A stretch of DNA of 64,000 nucleotides. Origin: Methylobrevis albus. GTDB taxonomy: Bacteria > Pseudomonadota > Alphaproteobacteria > Rhizobiales > Pleomorphomonadaceae. The notes below the pieces were generated by a model. That model ran no database searches. It was given only the letters and a program-made list of their open reading frames with translations, and was not told the origin of the DNA. The DNA is taken from the NCBI RefSeq assembly GCF_015904235.1, contig NZ_JADZLT010000056.1, positions 1 to 64,000 on the forward strand, in the 5' to 3' direction. The number at the start of each line of letters is the position of its first letter. The first letter of the stretch is position 1. The translations under genes were made by a program, and so were the position numbers. Shown in pieces: positions 18,294-28,032 of this stretch.

Positions 18294-19456
18294 TCTGGAT
18301 TTCCCCCGACCATTTCTTCGATCTGCGCCGCTCGCCACCGGACGAGCGCCACCGCTTCCTGTTCCGTATCCGCCGCAGCCAGCGCCGTGGCGATCGGGGC
18401 TCCCGCCGGGATTGCATCCCCGGTCCCGGGCCGATCGGCCACCCAGCCGGGCCAATCCACCGCCGGCACCGCGCGAACCGGCCGCCCCGCGAAGGCGACG
18501 AGACTCGTCCGGATCGAGCCCCCTTCCACCGGCGGCGGGGGCAGCCCCAGGCCGCGGACGGCCGCGACATGGGCGCCGAACAGCGACACGGCGTTTTCCG
18601 TTCCGTTCCCGTCCAGCACGTCGAGCGAGGCGCCCGGCCGCGGATTGAGTTCGATCACCCACCAGCCGCCGGGCCCGACGATGACGTCGAGGCTCGAGAG
18701 GCCGACGACACCGAGATCCAGCGCCAGCGTCCGCGCCGCCGCCTCGATCTCGGCGGCCGGCGGCGGTGGCGCGATACCGCCAACGAGGCCGCCGAAGCGA
18801 AACGGCTGCGCCGGCGTCGGCGCCACGAGTTGCCGGCACCAGCCGATACTCACCGCAGCCGAGCCGTCGGATACCACCGTGACCGACAGCGGATCGCCGG
18901 CAACCTGCGCCTGCAAGTAGTGCCCCGCCGGTGCCGGACCACCGCCGTGCGGCCGGACGTGACTACCCCCGGCGCCGCCCCGGCGCTTCACCAGCCAGCC
19001 CGTCCCGCCCCCCGCCATCGCCAGGGCCGGGTGCGGCAGGCCGCGGGCGGCGCAGGCGGCGGCGAAGCCGTCCGGCGACTTCACCCGCTTGACGGTGGCG
19101 CCACTCGCCCCGAGCAGCGCAAACCGCGCCGCGATCGCCGCGAGATGGCCCGGCCGATCCTCGAACCCCGGCCCCGCCACGACGCCGATCGGCGCCACCG
19201 GCGACCGGTCCGCGAGTTGCTCGAGGGCCGCGATCACGGCCACCCGGCGCAGGCCGCAAGACAGTCCGCCGGGCACCCTTTCGACATCCGCCGCGATCGC
19301 TCGCGTATCGGCATCGGCGAAGAGGTCGGCGACGAGGGGCACGTAGCCGGCGCGCCGCGCGGCCGCGGCCAGCGCGCGGCCGGACTGCGCGGCGATCAGG
19401 ACCGCCGCGCCGTTGCCGTCCTCAGGCGATGAACTTGCGCGCTTCCTCGAAGGCAT
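18290..19456 (-). CDS. ATP-grasp protein of the C1 island (MfnD-like)
   Basis: A 388-residue ATP-grasp enzyme located between mtdB and mch. It has an N-terminal Rossmann-like part ([21 protein letters not shown]), a glycine loop [15 protein letters not shown], the metal site [13 protein letters not shown] and a C-terminal extension. It resembles tyramine/tyrosine-glutamate ligases (MfnD) and the ORF called orfY in methylotroph islands, so gamma-glutamylation in methylofuran synthesis is the best guess. The start at 19456 overlaps mtdB by 35 bases; no nearer start was found. It overlaps mch by 4 bases. Confidence 0.8.
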   Translation of the reverse strand: MPSRKRASSSPEDGNGAAVLIAAQSGRALAAAARRAGYVPLVADLFADADTRAIAADVERVPGGLSCGLRRVAVIAALEQLADRSPVAPIGVVAGPGFEDRPGHLAAIAARFALLGASGATVKRVKSPDGFAAACAARGLPHPALAMAGGGTGWLVKRRGGAGGSHVRPHGGGPAPAGHYLQAQVAGDPLSVTVVSDGSAAVSIGWCRQLVAPTPAQPFRFGGLVGGIAPPPPAAEIEAAARTLALDLGVVGLSSLDVIVGPGGWWVIELNPRPGASLDVLDGNGTENAVSLFGAHVAAVRGLGLPPPPVEGGSIRTSLVAFAGRPVRAVPAVDWPGWVADRPGTGDAIPAGAPIATALAAADTEQEAVALVRWRAAQIEEMVGGNPE

Positions 19457-20315
19457 CGCGGAAATCCAGGGACAGCGGCTTGTCGGTCGAGATCATGCGC
19501 TTCAGCAGCAGGTGCTGGGCCTGGTACTTGACGTTGCCGATGGCGAGCGCGCCGAGGGCGAGCCCCTTGCCGGAGCCGACCGGCTCGCCGTTGTCATGCA
19601 CGCCGACGCCGGCGAGGCCCGCGGGCGGCACGGCGTTGACGTCGGCGGCGATCAGCAGGCCCTTCACGGACGCGACCTGCTCCTCGGTCAGGATCTCCTG
19701 ACCGGCCGGGCCGGCGGAGAGGATGATGTCGGCGGAGTCGGCGACGGCGGAGCGGGCTTCGTGGTCCGAACCGTCGGCCGGATGCACGTCGACGCCGAAG
19801 CGGGTCTTCATGTCGGCGGCGATGCCGGTGACGCGGCGGGTGCCGTCGTAGCCGGCGAGAAAGACCTCGGCGCCTTCGGAGGCGGCGATCACGGCCGCCG
19901 AGAAGGCGACGACGCCGGTGCCGCCGAAGATCGCGACCTTCTTGCCCTTGAGGGTGGTCTGAAAGCGATCCTTCAGCAGCTTCTCGACGCAGGCCATCAT
20001 GCCGGCGGCGGTGGTGAACGAGCCGGCCGGATCGGCGAACAGGTTGACCTCGAACGGCGGCACGAAGGATTCCTTCGCGGCCTGCAGCATGTCGAGCGCC
20101 TGAATGGCGTTCTTGCCGGCGAAGAAGATGCCGGTGCGGACCGCGTCGGCCGGCGAGCGCGAGAAGATCGCGTCCTGGACGAGGCCACGGACTTCCTCCG
20201 GTGCGACGTCGCGATAGGTGGCGATCACGTCGTATCCGGCATCTGCCGCCATGTTCACGTCGAACGGGCTCATGTGCTTGAGCGGCGTCAGCATGTGCAG
20301 GATGTTCTTCGACAT
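19422..20315 (-). CDS. mtdB: NAD(P)-dependent methylenetetrahydromethanopterin dehydrogenase
   Basis: A 297-residue MtdB that oxidises methylene-H4MPT to methenyl-H4MPT with NAD+ or NADP+. The N-terminus MSKNILHMLTPLKHMSPFDVN and the Rossmann loop IFGGTGVVAFSAAVIA identify it, and GLLIAADVNAVPPAGLAGVG is close to the Methylobacterium enzyme. The ATG at 20315 follows GAGGAAA. First of the overlapping set mtdB, ATP-grasp, mch, RimK-like, CitG-like, then fae. Confidence 0.97.
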   Translation of the reverse strand: MSKNILHMLTPLKHMSPFDVNMAADAGYDVIATYRDVAPEEVRGLVQDAIFSRSPADAVRTGIFFAGKNAIQALDMLQAAKESFVPPFEVNLFADPAGSFTTAAGMMACVEKLLKDRFQTTLKGKKVAIFGGTGVVAFSAAVIAASEGAEVFLAGYDGTRRVTGIAADMKTRFGVDVHPADGSDHEARSAVADSADIILSAGPAGQEILTEEQVASVKGLLIAADVNAVPPAGLAGVGVHDNGEPVGSGKGLALGALAIGNVKYQAQHLLLKRMISTDKPLSLDFRDAFEEARKFIA

Positions 20316-20540
20316 TCTTGTTTCCTCGTCGTCTGGCGCAAACGCCCGGCTTCCGGCGCCCGCCCGTGCCCGCCGCGAAACCGCCCGACGAGACCGTCGC
20401 CCTTCTGTGGAGGTTCGCACTGAATTGGTTCGGTTCCGACGCCATGGAGCGGCATCGGAAGGCGGAGCCCGCCAGCCCTTCGGCAACCCGTCCGCCGCGG
20501 TGGCCGAAGCGAGAAGCACCGCCGCCCGACGCGAGATCCG

Positions 20541-21557
20541 TCAGGCGAGCGGCGTGATCAATGCTCCGCGGTTTCTGCCTTGTGTGATCAGGAACTGCAA
20601 GTCCGATCCTGTGTGACAGTTCATCACAACATAATCGACCAGCGCCCGCGCGGCCTTGGCCGACGGCACGATGGCAAAGCCCGTCGGGCCCCACGAACTC
20701 TGCCCGACGCCGGCGGCGCCCGCCGCGCGGCAGAGGCCGAGCACCTCGGTGACGGCGGGACTGACGAAGCGGCGGCCGCCCTGGGCCGGGGCGAAATGGT
20801 CGCCGAGCACCTCCTGGATCTCGGTGATCGCGGCGCCGAACTCGCCGATGTCCTCTTCGACCAGTCCGGGCAGCAGCTTCATCATGGTCAGCCGGCAGAG
20901 ATGCGCGGCGCGCTCGGGCGGCAGCGGCGGCAACGACTTGAAGGCTTCCATCTCGTCGGTGCCGTGCGAGCCGACGAGGCCGGGGTCCATGACGAGCACG
21001 ATGCGCCAGCCGCGCGGGAAGGCGATGCGCGCCAGCACCGGCGGCACCAGGCTCGACGGCCCCCTGCCGCCATCGACGACGAAGCCGCCGCGCTCGAAGG
21101 CGGTGAGGCCGACGCCGGAGCGCGCGCCGCGGTCGAGGTCGGCGGCGACCTTGGCCGCGTCGAATCTTGCGCCGGCGATCCGCGCCAGCGCCGCGGCGAC
21201 GGCGAGCGCGAGTTGGGTGCCGGAGCCGAAGCCCGCATGCGCCGGGATCGCCCGCTCGACCGTGATCGCCACGTTCTCGGCGATGCGGCGGTCGAGGCCG
21301 AGCACCCGGGCGGCCGATTCGGCGTAGCGCGCCACCCGCGCCGCCTCGGCGCCCTCGACCGAGAAGCCGTGCGACAGGCGGACAGTGAGGTCGAGCACCG
21401 GTTCGTCGATGGCGACGCCGATCGAGCCGAAGCGCCGGCCGAGATCGCCCGCGAGATCGAGGAGCCCGAGATGCAGGCGCGCGGGCGCCTCGACGCGGAC
21501 ACCCGCGAGTAGCCCAGTCGTGCTCTCCGGCGTCGCGCCGACCTTCAGTTGGTTCAT
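20541..21557 (-). CDS. mptG: Beta-ribofuranosylaminobenzene 5'-phosphate synthase
   Basis: A 338-residue GHMP-kinase-fold enzyme that condenses p-aminobenzoate (or p-hydroxybenzoate derivative) with PRPP and releases CO2, the committed step of H4MPT synthesis. Features are EAPARLHLGLLDLAGDLGRR near the N-terminus, the GHMP loop IPAHAGFGSGTQLALAVAAAL and the GVGQSSWGPTGFAI segment near the C-terminus, all typical of RFAP synthase. The ATG at 21557 is taken because the family begins there; the open frame runs on upstream through the divergent gene. It lies 225 bases upstream of mtdB in the same direction. Confidence 0.93.
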   Translation of the reverse strand: MNQLKVGATPESTTGLLAGVRVEAPARLHLGLLDLAGDLGRRFGSIGVAIDEPVLDLTVRLSHGFSVEGAEAARVARYAESAARVLGLDRRIAENVAITVERAIPAHAGFGSGTQLALAVAAALARIAGARFDAAKVAADLDRGARSGVGLTAFERGGFVVDGGRGPSSLVPPVLARIAFPRGWRIVLVMDPGLVGSHGTDEMEAFKSLPPLPPERAAHLCRLTMMKLLPGLVEEDIGEFGAAITEIQEVLGDHFAPAQGGRRFVSPAVTEVLGLCRAAGAAGVGQSSWGPTGFAIVPSAKAARALVDYVVMNCHTGSDLQFLITQGRNRGALITPLA

Positions 21558-21761
21558 GCTGTCGCAGTCCGTTCCACTTAATTTCCCGACACGCGGCGAC
21601 CGGGGACCGCTAGAATGGGTCCGACCGACGCGGCCATCCGGCCGGCGAACCGCCCGCTCGCTCCGACGAGCATAGAGCGCCGCGGAGCAGAGAGCGACCT
21701 TTCCGCCCCGCGCGACCGTAGAATTCCATCGCCGGGGCGAGCAGAAATCCGGGAGAGAGCG

Positions 21762-22139
21762 ATGAGCGAGACCGTCTACACCCCCGCCGAAGTCGAGGCG
21801 CGGCTTGCCGCCGAGCTGCCGCGCTGGCGCTTCGAGGACGGCTGGATCCGGCGGACCTACCGCACCTCGAGCTGGAAGGGAACGCTGATGGTGATCAACA
21901 CCGTCGGCCATCTCGCCGAGGCCGCCTGGCACCACCCCGACCTCACCGCGTCCTACGCCTGGGTCGAGGTGCGCCTGATGAACCACCATGCCAAGGGCAT
22001 CACCGACAAGGACTTTTCGCTCGCGAAGAAGATCGAGGAGGTGGTGCAGTGGCAGCCGGGCAAGGAGGACGGCGGGCTGGAGGGCACGCCGCAGAAGGAT
22101 CTCCGCTTCGCCTACGTGAAGTACGACGACGCGGAGTGA
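21762..22139 (+). CDS. Pterin-4a-carbinolamine dehydratase
   Basis: A 125-residue DCoH/PhhB-family protein with the active-site EAAWHHPDL and the NHHAKGITDKDFSLAKKIEE motif. The family dehydrates 4a-hydroxytetrahydropterins; no aromatic amino acid hydroxylase is near, and members of this family recur in methylotroph H4MPT islands, so it may repair or process a pterin intermediate. The ATG at 21762 follows GGGAGAGAG. It is about 30 residues longer than PhhB, mostly at the C-terminus. Divergent from mptG and 254 bases before fhcB. Confidence 0.88.
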   Translation: MSETVYTPAEVEARLAAELPRWRFEDGWIRRTYRTSSWKGTLMVINTVGHLAEAAWHHPDLTASYAWVEVRLMNHHAKGITDKDFSLAKKIEEVVQWQPGKEDGGLEGTPQKDLRFAYVKYDDAE

Positions 22140-22393
22140 ACCCCGCCCTGCGGGCCGGCACCGCCGGCCCGATTGAGGCGATGCGCCGCAGGGGCGGAAC
22201 GCTATTGTCCCTGACCCGTCCGGCGTGAAATGATCGCTGAGTCGGTCCGTGGGCCATCCCTCAGGTTCCGGTCCGGCGAAGACGACCCTGTCGTTCGCGT
22301 GCGGGGCCTTCCGGACACCGGGTCCGGCTCATGCCACTGCGAAGCTTGCGGTTCGCGTTTGCGGATCGCCCGAAATGATTCCCGGGGGAAACT

Positions 22394-23473
22394 GTGTCGG
22401 CCGACACCAAAGAACAACTGGCCGGCCTCGACGAGCGCATTGCGCGCGCCGTCGGCCTACTCGCCAAGGCGAGACTGCCGCTGATTTCAGGATTGGGAGC
22501 CGACGTGGACGCCGTCCGCGCCGCCCTCCTGCTTGCCCAGAAGACGGGCGCCGCCGTCGATCACGCCGCGGCCGCCCACATCGCCGTCGAACTGCGCGTC
22601 ACCGCCGACGCCGGCCACATGGCGACGACCTCGGCCGAAGCGCGCAACCGCGCCGACACCGTCGTCTTCGCCGGCCCCGGCGCCATCGACTTTGCCGACG
22701 ACAGTGGCCTGTTTGCGACCGCCGAGACGCCCTACGACTGGCGCGGCGACCGCACGGTGCTGTGCCTCGGCACCGGCGGGCGGGTGCCGTCCTCGGTCGC
22801 CGCCGTCGCGGCGACGCATCTCGTTGGCGGGCCGCTCGCCGGCCGCCTCGGCGCGCTGAAGGCGATCGTCGCCGGCCGCACCGTCGCCGGCGCCGATGCC
22901 GCGCTCACCGCCGCCGCCGAGACGCTGAAGGCGGCCCGGTTCGGTGTCGTGGTGGTCGATCCGGCGGATCTCGACCGCTTCGGCTTCGAGCTGCTGCACG
23001 CGCTGGTGAAGGACCTCAACGACACGACGCGCTTCACGACGCTGCCGGTGCCGGCATCCCACCAGGGCCGCGGGGCCAACCTCGTCTCGACCTGGACGAC
23101 CGGCGGCCGGCTGCGCGTCGGCTTCGGCCGCGGCTATCCCGAGCAGGACGACTGGCAGTTCGACGGCACGCGGCTCGCCGCCGCCGGCGAGGCGGACGTG
23201 CTGGTCTGGGTCGGGCCGCTCGGCCCCGGCCTGCCGGACTATGCGACCAACCTTCCGACGATCGCGCTGGTCCCGCCGGGCTCGGGCGCCACCGACTCCG
23301 CCGATCACGTCGTGATCGAGGTCGGCGTGCCCGGCGTCGACCACGGCGCCGTGCTGGCCGATACCGTCGTCGACGGCTTCAGCTTCGTCCCGGCGAGCGC
23401 CCCGTCCGCGCTGCCGACCGCCGCGGCGATCCTCGCCGCCATCACCGCCGGCCTAGCTACCGGAGCTTCCTGA
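22394..23473 (+). CDS. fhcB: Formyltransferase/hydrolase complex subunit FhcB
   Basis: A 359-residue homologue of formylmethanofuran dehydrogenase subunit B. In bacteria the complex is hydrolytic, and FhcB is a structural subunit without molybdopterin/tungsten cofactor; consistent with this no iron-sulfur cysteine cluster or cofactor cysteine/selenocysteine site is evident. The GTG at 22394 follows GGGGGAAAC. Its TGA overlaps the fhcA ATG by one base. First gene of fhcBADC, the order found in Methylobacterium. Confidence 0.92.
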   Translation: MSADTKEQLAGLDERIARAVGLLAKARLPLISGLGADVDAVRAALLLAQKTGAAVDHAAAAHIAVELRVTADAGHMATTSAEARNRADTVVFAGPGAIDFADDSGLFATAETPYDWRGDRTVLCLGTGGRVPSSVAAVAATHLVGGPLAGRLGALKAIVAGRTVAGADAALTAAAETLKAARFGVVVVDPADLDRFGFELLHALVKDLNDTTRFTTLPVPASHQGRGANLVSTWTTGGRLRVGFGRGYPEQDDWQFDGTRLAAAGEADVLVWVGPLGPGLPDYATNLPTIALVPPGSGATDSADHVVIEVGVPGVDHGAVLADTVVDGFSFVPASAPSALPTAAAILAAITAGLATGAS

Positions 23474-25110
23474 TGCTGATCCGTCTCAAGGGCGGCCGCG
23501 TCGTCGATCCGACGCAGGGGCCGTCATCCGTCCGTGACGTCTGGATACGCGACGGCCGCGTCATCGAAGCCCCGCAGGGCGACGAGCCGGCCGACGTCGT
23601 GCACGACGTGTCCGGCAAAGTCGTCATGGCGGGCGCCGTCGACGTCCACTCGCACATCGCCGGCGGCAACGTCTCGCTGGCGCGCCAGCTGCTGCCCGAG
23701 CTCCACGTCAGCGAGGACCCCGCGTCCGCCGCCCTGCCCTTCGGCACGGCGCGCTGGTCGAGCTGGGAGATCGGCCGACTCTACGCCGAGATGGGCTTCA
23801 CCACCGTCGTCGAGCCGGCGCTGACGCCGACCGCGGCGCTGCACACCCATCTCGAACTCGCCGACATCCCGATCATCGATCGCGGCGCGCTCACCGTCGT
23901 CGGCAACGACGATCATTTCCTGAAACTGCTGCGCGACGGCGAGAGCCGCGACGCGATCCGTGACGCCATCGCCTATCACCTCAAGGCGACGCGCGGGCTC
24001 GGCATCAAGGTGATCAACGCCGGCGGCCCGGCCGCCTTCCACTCGGGCCTGCGCACCTTCGACCTCGACGACGTCGTGCCGCATTACGGTGCCACCTCGC
24101 GCCGGATCGTCGAGACGCTGCTGACGGCCGCCGCCGACATCGGCATCCCGCATCCGCTGCACCTGCACGCCAACAACCTCGGCGTTCCGGGCGCGGTCGA
24201 CACGATCAAGGCGACGATCGCCGCGGCCGAAGGCCGGCCGCTGCATTTCGCCCACATCCAGTTCTACGCTTACGGCAAGGACGCCGACGGCGGCATGACC
24301 TCGGCGGCGGAAGAGATCTCGGCGGCGATGGCGGCAGCGCCCAACATCACCGCCGACGTCGGCCAGGTGATGTTCGGGCCGACGGTCACCATCTCGCTCG
24401 ACCTGATGAAGCAGTGGTCCGGCAAGGCCTACGCCTCGCCGAAGAAGTGGACCATCTTCGACGGTGACGCCGAAGGCGGCGGCATCGTGCCGTTCCACTA
24501 CAAGACGTCGAACTGGATCAATCAGTTGCAGTGGGCGATCGGCCTCGAGCTGTTCCTGCGCTCGGAAGATCCGGCGCGGATGCTGATGACCACCGACCAT
24601 CCGAACGGCGGCCTGTTCACCTGGTATCCGACCATCCTCGCGCTGCTGATGGACAAGGAACTGCGCGACCGCTGGACCGCGGTGCTGCCCGAGCAGGCGA
24701 AGGCCCGCACCGGCCTCATGTCGCTCGAGCGCGAGTACACGCTGGAAGAGGTCGCGACCATGACCCGCTCGGCGCCCGCCAAGCTGCTCGGCCTGCCCGA
24801 CCGCGGCCATCTCGGCCCGGGTGCCGTCGCCGACGTCTCGGTCTACGACGACAATCCGGACCGGGTGGCGATGTTCACCGGCGCCCGGCTGGTGCTCAAA
24901 GACGGCAACCCGGTGGTGCGCGACGGCAAGGCGCTCGGCTGGGCGATGGGCCGCACGCACCAGCTGTCGCCGGACTACGACGGCGCCATGGACCGGCGGA
25001 TGACCACCTACCTCACCGACCGCTTCGGCGTCGGCCCGTCCGCCTTCGCCGTGCCCGACGCGGCATTCGGCGAACGCGAGAACTTCCAGGTCGAGGCGCT
25101 GCTGAAATGA
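23473..25110 (+). CDS. fhcA: Formyltransferase/hydrolase complex subunit FhcA (formyl-methylofuran hydrolase)
   Basis: A 545-residue amidohydrolase-fold subunit that hydrolyses formyl-methylofuran to formate, the last step of the H4MPT pathway. Metal ligands are visible: H59 and H61 in VDVHSHIAGG, the HLHANNLG histidines and the TTDHPNGG aspartate. Close similarity to FwdA/FmdA is evident along the whole length (e.g. INQLQWAIGLEL). It overlaps fhcD by ATGA. Confidence 0.97.
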   Translation: MLIRLKGGRVVDPTQGPSSVRDVWIRDGRVIEAPQGDEPADVVHDVSGKVVMAGAVDVHSHIAGGNVSLARQLLPELHVSEDPASAALPFGTARWSSWEIGRLYAEMGFTTVVEPALTPTAALHTHLELADIPIIDRGALTVVGNDDHFLKLLRDGESRDAIRDAIAYHLKATRGLGIKVINAGGPAAFHSGLRTFDLDDVVPHYGATSRRIVETLLTAAADIGIPHPLHLHANNLGVPGAVDTIKATIAAAEGRPLHFAHIQFYAYGKDADGGMTSAAEEISAAMAAAPNITADVGQVMFGPTVTISLDLMKQWSGKAYASPKKWTIFDGDAEGGGIVPFHYKTSNWINQLQWAIGLELFLRSEDPARMLMTTDHPNGGLFTWYPTILALLMDKELRDRWTAVLPEQAKARTGLMSLEREYTLEEVATMTRSAPAKLLGLPDRGHLGPGAVADVSVYDDNPDRVAMFTGARLVLKDGNPVVRDGKALGWAMGRTHQLSPDYDGAMDRRMTTYLTDRFGVGPSAFAVPDAAFGERENFQVEALLK

Positions 25111-26015
25111 CCTCCCCCCTCGTCCTCAACGACGTCATCATCGACGACACCTTCGCCGAAGCCTTCGACATGGCCGCGACCGGCGCGCTGATCACCGCGC
25201 CGACCGCGAAATGGGCGGAGATCGCCGCCCGGACCGCGACCGGTTTTGCGACCTCGGTCATCGGCTGCGGCTGCGAGGCGGCGATCGACCGCTACGTGCC
25301 GCCGGAGGAGACCCCGGACGGCCGCCCCGGCTACCGGATCCTGATCTTCGCCTTCGATGCACCCGGCCTCGAGGCGCAGCTGATGAACCGGATCGGCCAG
25401 TGCGTGCTGACCAGCCCCGGCTCGGCCTGCTTCTCCGGCATGGACACCAAGCGGCGGCTGAAGCTCGGCGCGACGCTGCGCTACTTCGGCGACGGCAACC
25501 AGATCGCCAAGAAGCTCGGCAAGACGCGCTACTGGCGCGTTCCCGTGATGGACGGCGAGTTCCTGATCGAGCACACCACCGGCTTCATGGAAGGCGTGGT
25601 CGGCGGCGGCAACATCCTGATTCTGGGTCGCAGCTTCGACGAGGTGATCATCGCCGCCGAGGCCGCCGTCGAGGCGGCGTCGGCGATCAACGACGTGATC
25701 CTGCCGTTCCCGGGCGGAATCGTGCGCTCGGGCTCGAAGGTCGGCTCGAAGTATGCCGGCCTGCGCGCCTCGACCAACAATGCCTTCTGCCCGGTGCTGC
25801 GCGGCGATCCCGGCAGTGAACTCGCGGCCGATACCGAGTGCGTGCTCGAACTCGTCATGGACGGCCTGACGCCCGAGGCGGTCGCCGCCTCGATGAAGGC
25901 GGCCATGCACGCCGCCGCGTCGTTCGGTCCGTCGAAGGGCATCCAGCGCATTTCCGCCGGTAACTACGGCGGCATGCTCGGACGGCACCATTTCAAGCTG
26001 AAGGACCTCCTCTGA
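25107..26015 (+). CDS. fhcD: Formylmethanofuran--H4MPT formyltransferase FhcD
   Basis: A 302-residue Ftr homologue that moves the formyl group from formyl-H4MPT to methylofuran inside the Fhc complex. Motifs include NDVIIDDTFAEAF at the N-terminus, the GCGCEA and CVLTSPGSACFSG segments and SAGNYGGMLGRHHFKL at the C-terminus. Overlaps on both sides (ATGA with fhcA, TGATG with fhcC) point to strict stoichiometric expression. Confidence 0.97.
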   Translation: MTSPLVLNDVIIDDTFAEAFDMAATGALITAPTAKWAEIAARTATGFATSVIGCGCEAAIDRYVPPEETPDGRPGYRILIFAFDAPGLEAQLMNRIGQCVLTSPGSACFSGMDTKRRLKLGATLRYFGDGNQIAKKLGKTRYWRVPVMDGEFLIEHTTGFMEGVVGGGNILILGRSFDEVIIAAEAAVEAASAINDVILPFPGGIVRSGSKVGSKYAGLRASTNNAFCPVLRGDPGSELAADTECVLELVMDGLTPEAVAASMKAAMHAAASFGPSKGIQRISAGNYGGMLGRHHFKLKDLL

Positions 26016-26821
26016 TGGGCGCGCTCACCTTCACGCTGCGCGGCGCGGTCCCCGAGCGCCTCGACCTCTCGCCGCTGACGCCCGAGGCGCTCGCCGGAAA
26101 GAGCGTCGCGGAGATCGAGGCGATCACCGTAGGCACCACCCGGCTGGCGCCCACCGTCGGGGACCTCTTCACGGTATCGGGCGACGATGCCGCGACGATC
26201 CGCTTCGAGGGCGGCTCGGAGCGCTTCGACCGCATCGGCCGGGCGCTGAAGTCGGGCTCGATCCACGTCGAGGGCGACGTCGGCGCGCGGCTCGGCGAGG
26301 CGATGGCGGGCGGCGAGATCACCGTCTCCGGCTCGGCGCACGGCCCCTATGCCGCGGCGGCGCTCGCCGGCGGGCGCATCACCATCGAAGGCGACGCCGG
26401 CGACTGCGTCGGCGCGGCACTGCCGGCCGCGATGGCCGGCATGACGGGCGGCATCGTGCTGATCGGCGGCACCAGCGGCGCCGCCACCGGCGACCGCATG
26501 CGCCGCGGCACCATCGCCGTGCTCGGCGGCACCGGCTCGGAAGCAGGCGCGCGCATGATCGGCGGCACCATCCTCACGAAGAGCTTCGGGGCGAACGCCG
26601 GGCTGATGATGAAGCGCGGCACGCTGATCGCCACGTCCGGCAAGGCGCCGTCCGCCACCTTTGTCGATTCCGGCCACTACGACCTCGCCTTCCTCGGCCT
26701 GCTCGGACGCTGGCTGGTTGACGAACTCCCCCGCGCCGCCGATCTTCTCCCCTCCCGCGTCCGCCGCTTCCGCGGCGACATGGCGATGCTCGGCAAGGGC
26801 GAGCTGATGCTGGGGGGGTGA
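26015..26821 (+). CDS. fhcC: Formyltransferase/hydrolase complex subunit FhcC
   Basis: A 268-residue subunit with the glycine-rich beta-helix of the FwdC/glutamate-synthase C-terminal type (GSIHVEGDVGARLGEAMAGG, GRITIEGDAGDCVG, GTIAVLGGTGSEAG as successive turns). It is a structural part of the Fhc complex. Last gene of fhcBADC; repeat element A' follows directly. Confidence 0.95.
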   Translation: MGALTFTLRGAVPERLDLSPLTPEALAGKSVAEIEAITVGTTRLAPTVGDLFTVSGDDAATIRFEGGSERFDRIGRALKSGSIHVEGDVGARLGEAMAGGEITVSGSAHGPYAAAALAGGRITIEGDAGDCVGAALPAAMAGMTGGIVLIGGTSGAATGDRMRRGTIAVLGGTGSEAGARMIGGTILTKSFGANAGLMMKRGTLIATSGKAPSATFVDSGHYDLAFLGLLGRWLVDELPRAADLLPSRVRRFRGDMAMLGKGELMLGG

Positions 26822-26855
26822 TCGTCTCGATGGGTCTGACGGCGAGCTATTCCGT

Positions 26856-27031
26856 GGGGCTCACCCCTCTCCCTGTCCCTCTCCCACAAGGGGAGAGGGG
26901 ACGATCGCTATCTGCGTCGTGCCCGGCTTCAGCATATCAAGGGACCACGGAGATCGGATCCATCTTCTCATCCTGTCCGGCTTGGTCCCCTCTCCCCCTG
27001 TGGGAGAGGGACAGGGAGAGGGGTGAGCCCC
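26856..27031. repeat. Long inverted repeat, family A variant (copy 3)
   Basis: Arms at about 26856-26904 and 26983-27031 are reverse complementary for nearly 49 bases (GGGGCTCACCCCTCTCCCTG and its complement). They share the core TCCCTGTCCCTC(T/C)CCC with copies 1 and 2 but have ACAAGGGGAGAGG where those have GCTTCGCAGGAGAGG. It fills the fhcC-folP gap. Confidence 0.8.
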
Positions 27032-27153
27032 TATCTCCGCGCTTCGCCGTCGCCAACCCACCCTCGATCGCCACTCCCGCCGCCACCGGTGGCCCGTGCT
27101 GGTACGCCGACGATCTCCCATCCGCGTTCCGCGCCTGACCTGACGGATTGCCC

Positions 27154-28032
27154 ATGACGCCTGCCTCCACGCCGCCCATCGCCTGCCTGCCGCATCTCGG
27201 CCTGAAGACGCTGGTCATGGGCATCCTCAACGTGACGCCCGATTCCTTCTCCGACGGCGGCCGCTTCGCGGCGGTCGAGAGCGCGCTGTCGCATGCCGCC
27301 AACCTGATCGCCGAAGGCGCCGACATCCTCGACATCGGCGGCGAATCCACCCGCCCGGGTGCCACCCCGGTGCCGGTCGACGAGGAAATCCGCCGTGTCG
27401 AGCCGGTAATCCTGGCGCTGGCGAAGCAAACCGACGTTCCGATCTCGATCGATACCTACAAGGCGCAGACGGCCGATGTCGCGCTGAAGGCTGGCGCGAA
27501 GATCGTCAACGACGTCTGGGGCCTGCAGCGCGATCCGGACATGGCGAAGGTGGTCGCGGACCACGGCGTGCCGGTGATCGTCATGCACAACCGCACGACC
27601 ATCGATGCCGACATCGACATCATCGAGGACATGAAGGCGTTCTTCGGCCGCTCGATCGAGCTGGCGCTGAAAGCCGGTGTTCCGGAGCGCCACATCATCC
27701 TCGATCCGGGCGTCGGCTTCGGCAAGACCTTCCCGCAGCACCTCGCGGCGATCGGCCGGCTGCCGGAGATCCGCATGATGGGCTTCCCGATCCTGATGGG
27801 CACGTCGCGCAAATCGCTGCTCGGCATTCTCGCAGACCACAAGCTGGAGCCGAAGGACCGGATTCACGGCACCATCGCGTCGAACGTCGCGGCGATCATG
27901 CTCGGCGCCGACATCATCCGCGTCCACGACGTGCGCGCCCATATCGAGGCGGCGCGGGTCGTCGAGGCGATCATGGAGGCCGGCGAGCGGCCGGTGACGC
28001 ACGCCGCGGCGCAGCCGGAGGGCCGCGCGTGA
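27154..28032 (+). CDS. folP: Dihydropteroate synthase
   Basis: A 292-residue canonical FolP that joins hydroxymethyl-dihydropterin diphosphate to p-aminobenzoate for folate. Signatures are MGILNVTPDSFSDGG (22-36), LDIGGESTRPGA, VNDVWG and the C-terminal IIRVHDV. The ATG at 27154 is used; a TTG two codons earlier is also open. It overlaps folB by GTGA. Its position directly before H4MPT and methylofuran genes links the two pterin pathways. Confidence 0.95.
   Translation: MTPASTPPIACLPHLGLKTLVMGILNVTPDSFSDGGRFAAVESALSHAANLIAEGADILDIGGESTRPGATPVPVDEEIRRVEPVILALAKQTDVPISIDTYKAQTADVALKAGAKIVNDVWGLQRDPDMAKVVADHGVPVIVMHNRTTIDADIDIIEDMKAFFGRSIELALKAGVPERHIILDPGVGFGKTFPQHLAAIGRLPEIRMMGFPILMGTSRKSLLGILADHKLEPKDRIHGTIASNVAAIMLGADIIRVHDVRAHIEAARVVEAIMEAGERPVTHAAAQPEGRA

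Noticed and set aside
22249..25110. 953-codon reading with an extra N-terminal part before FhcA
   Set aside because: The first ~400 codons are a shadow of fhcB in another frame; FhcA begins at 23473 with the family N-terminus and a coupled start.
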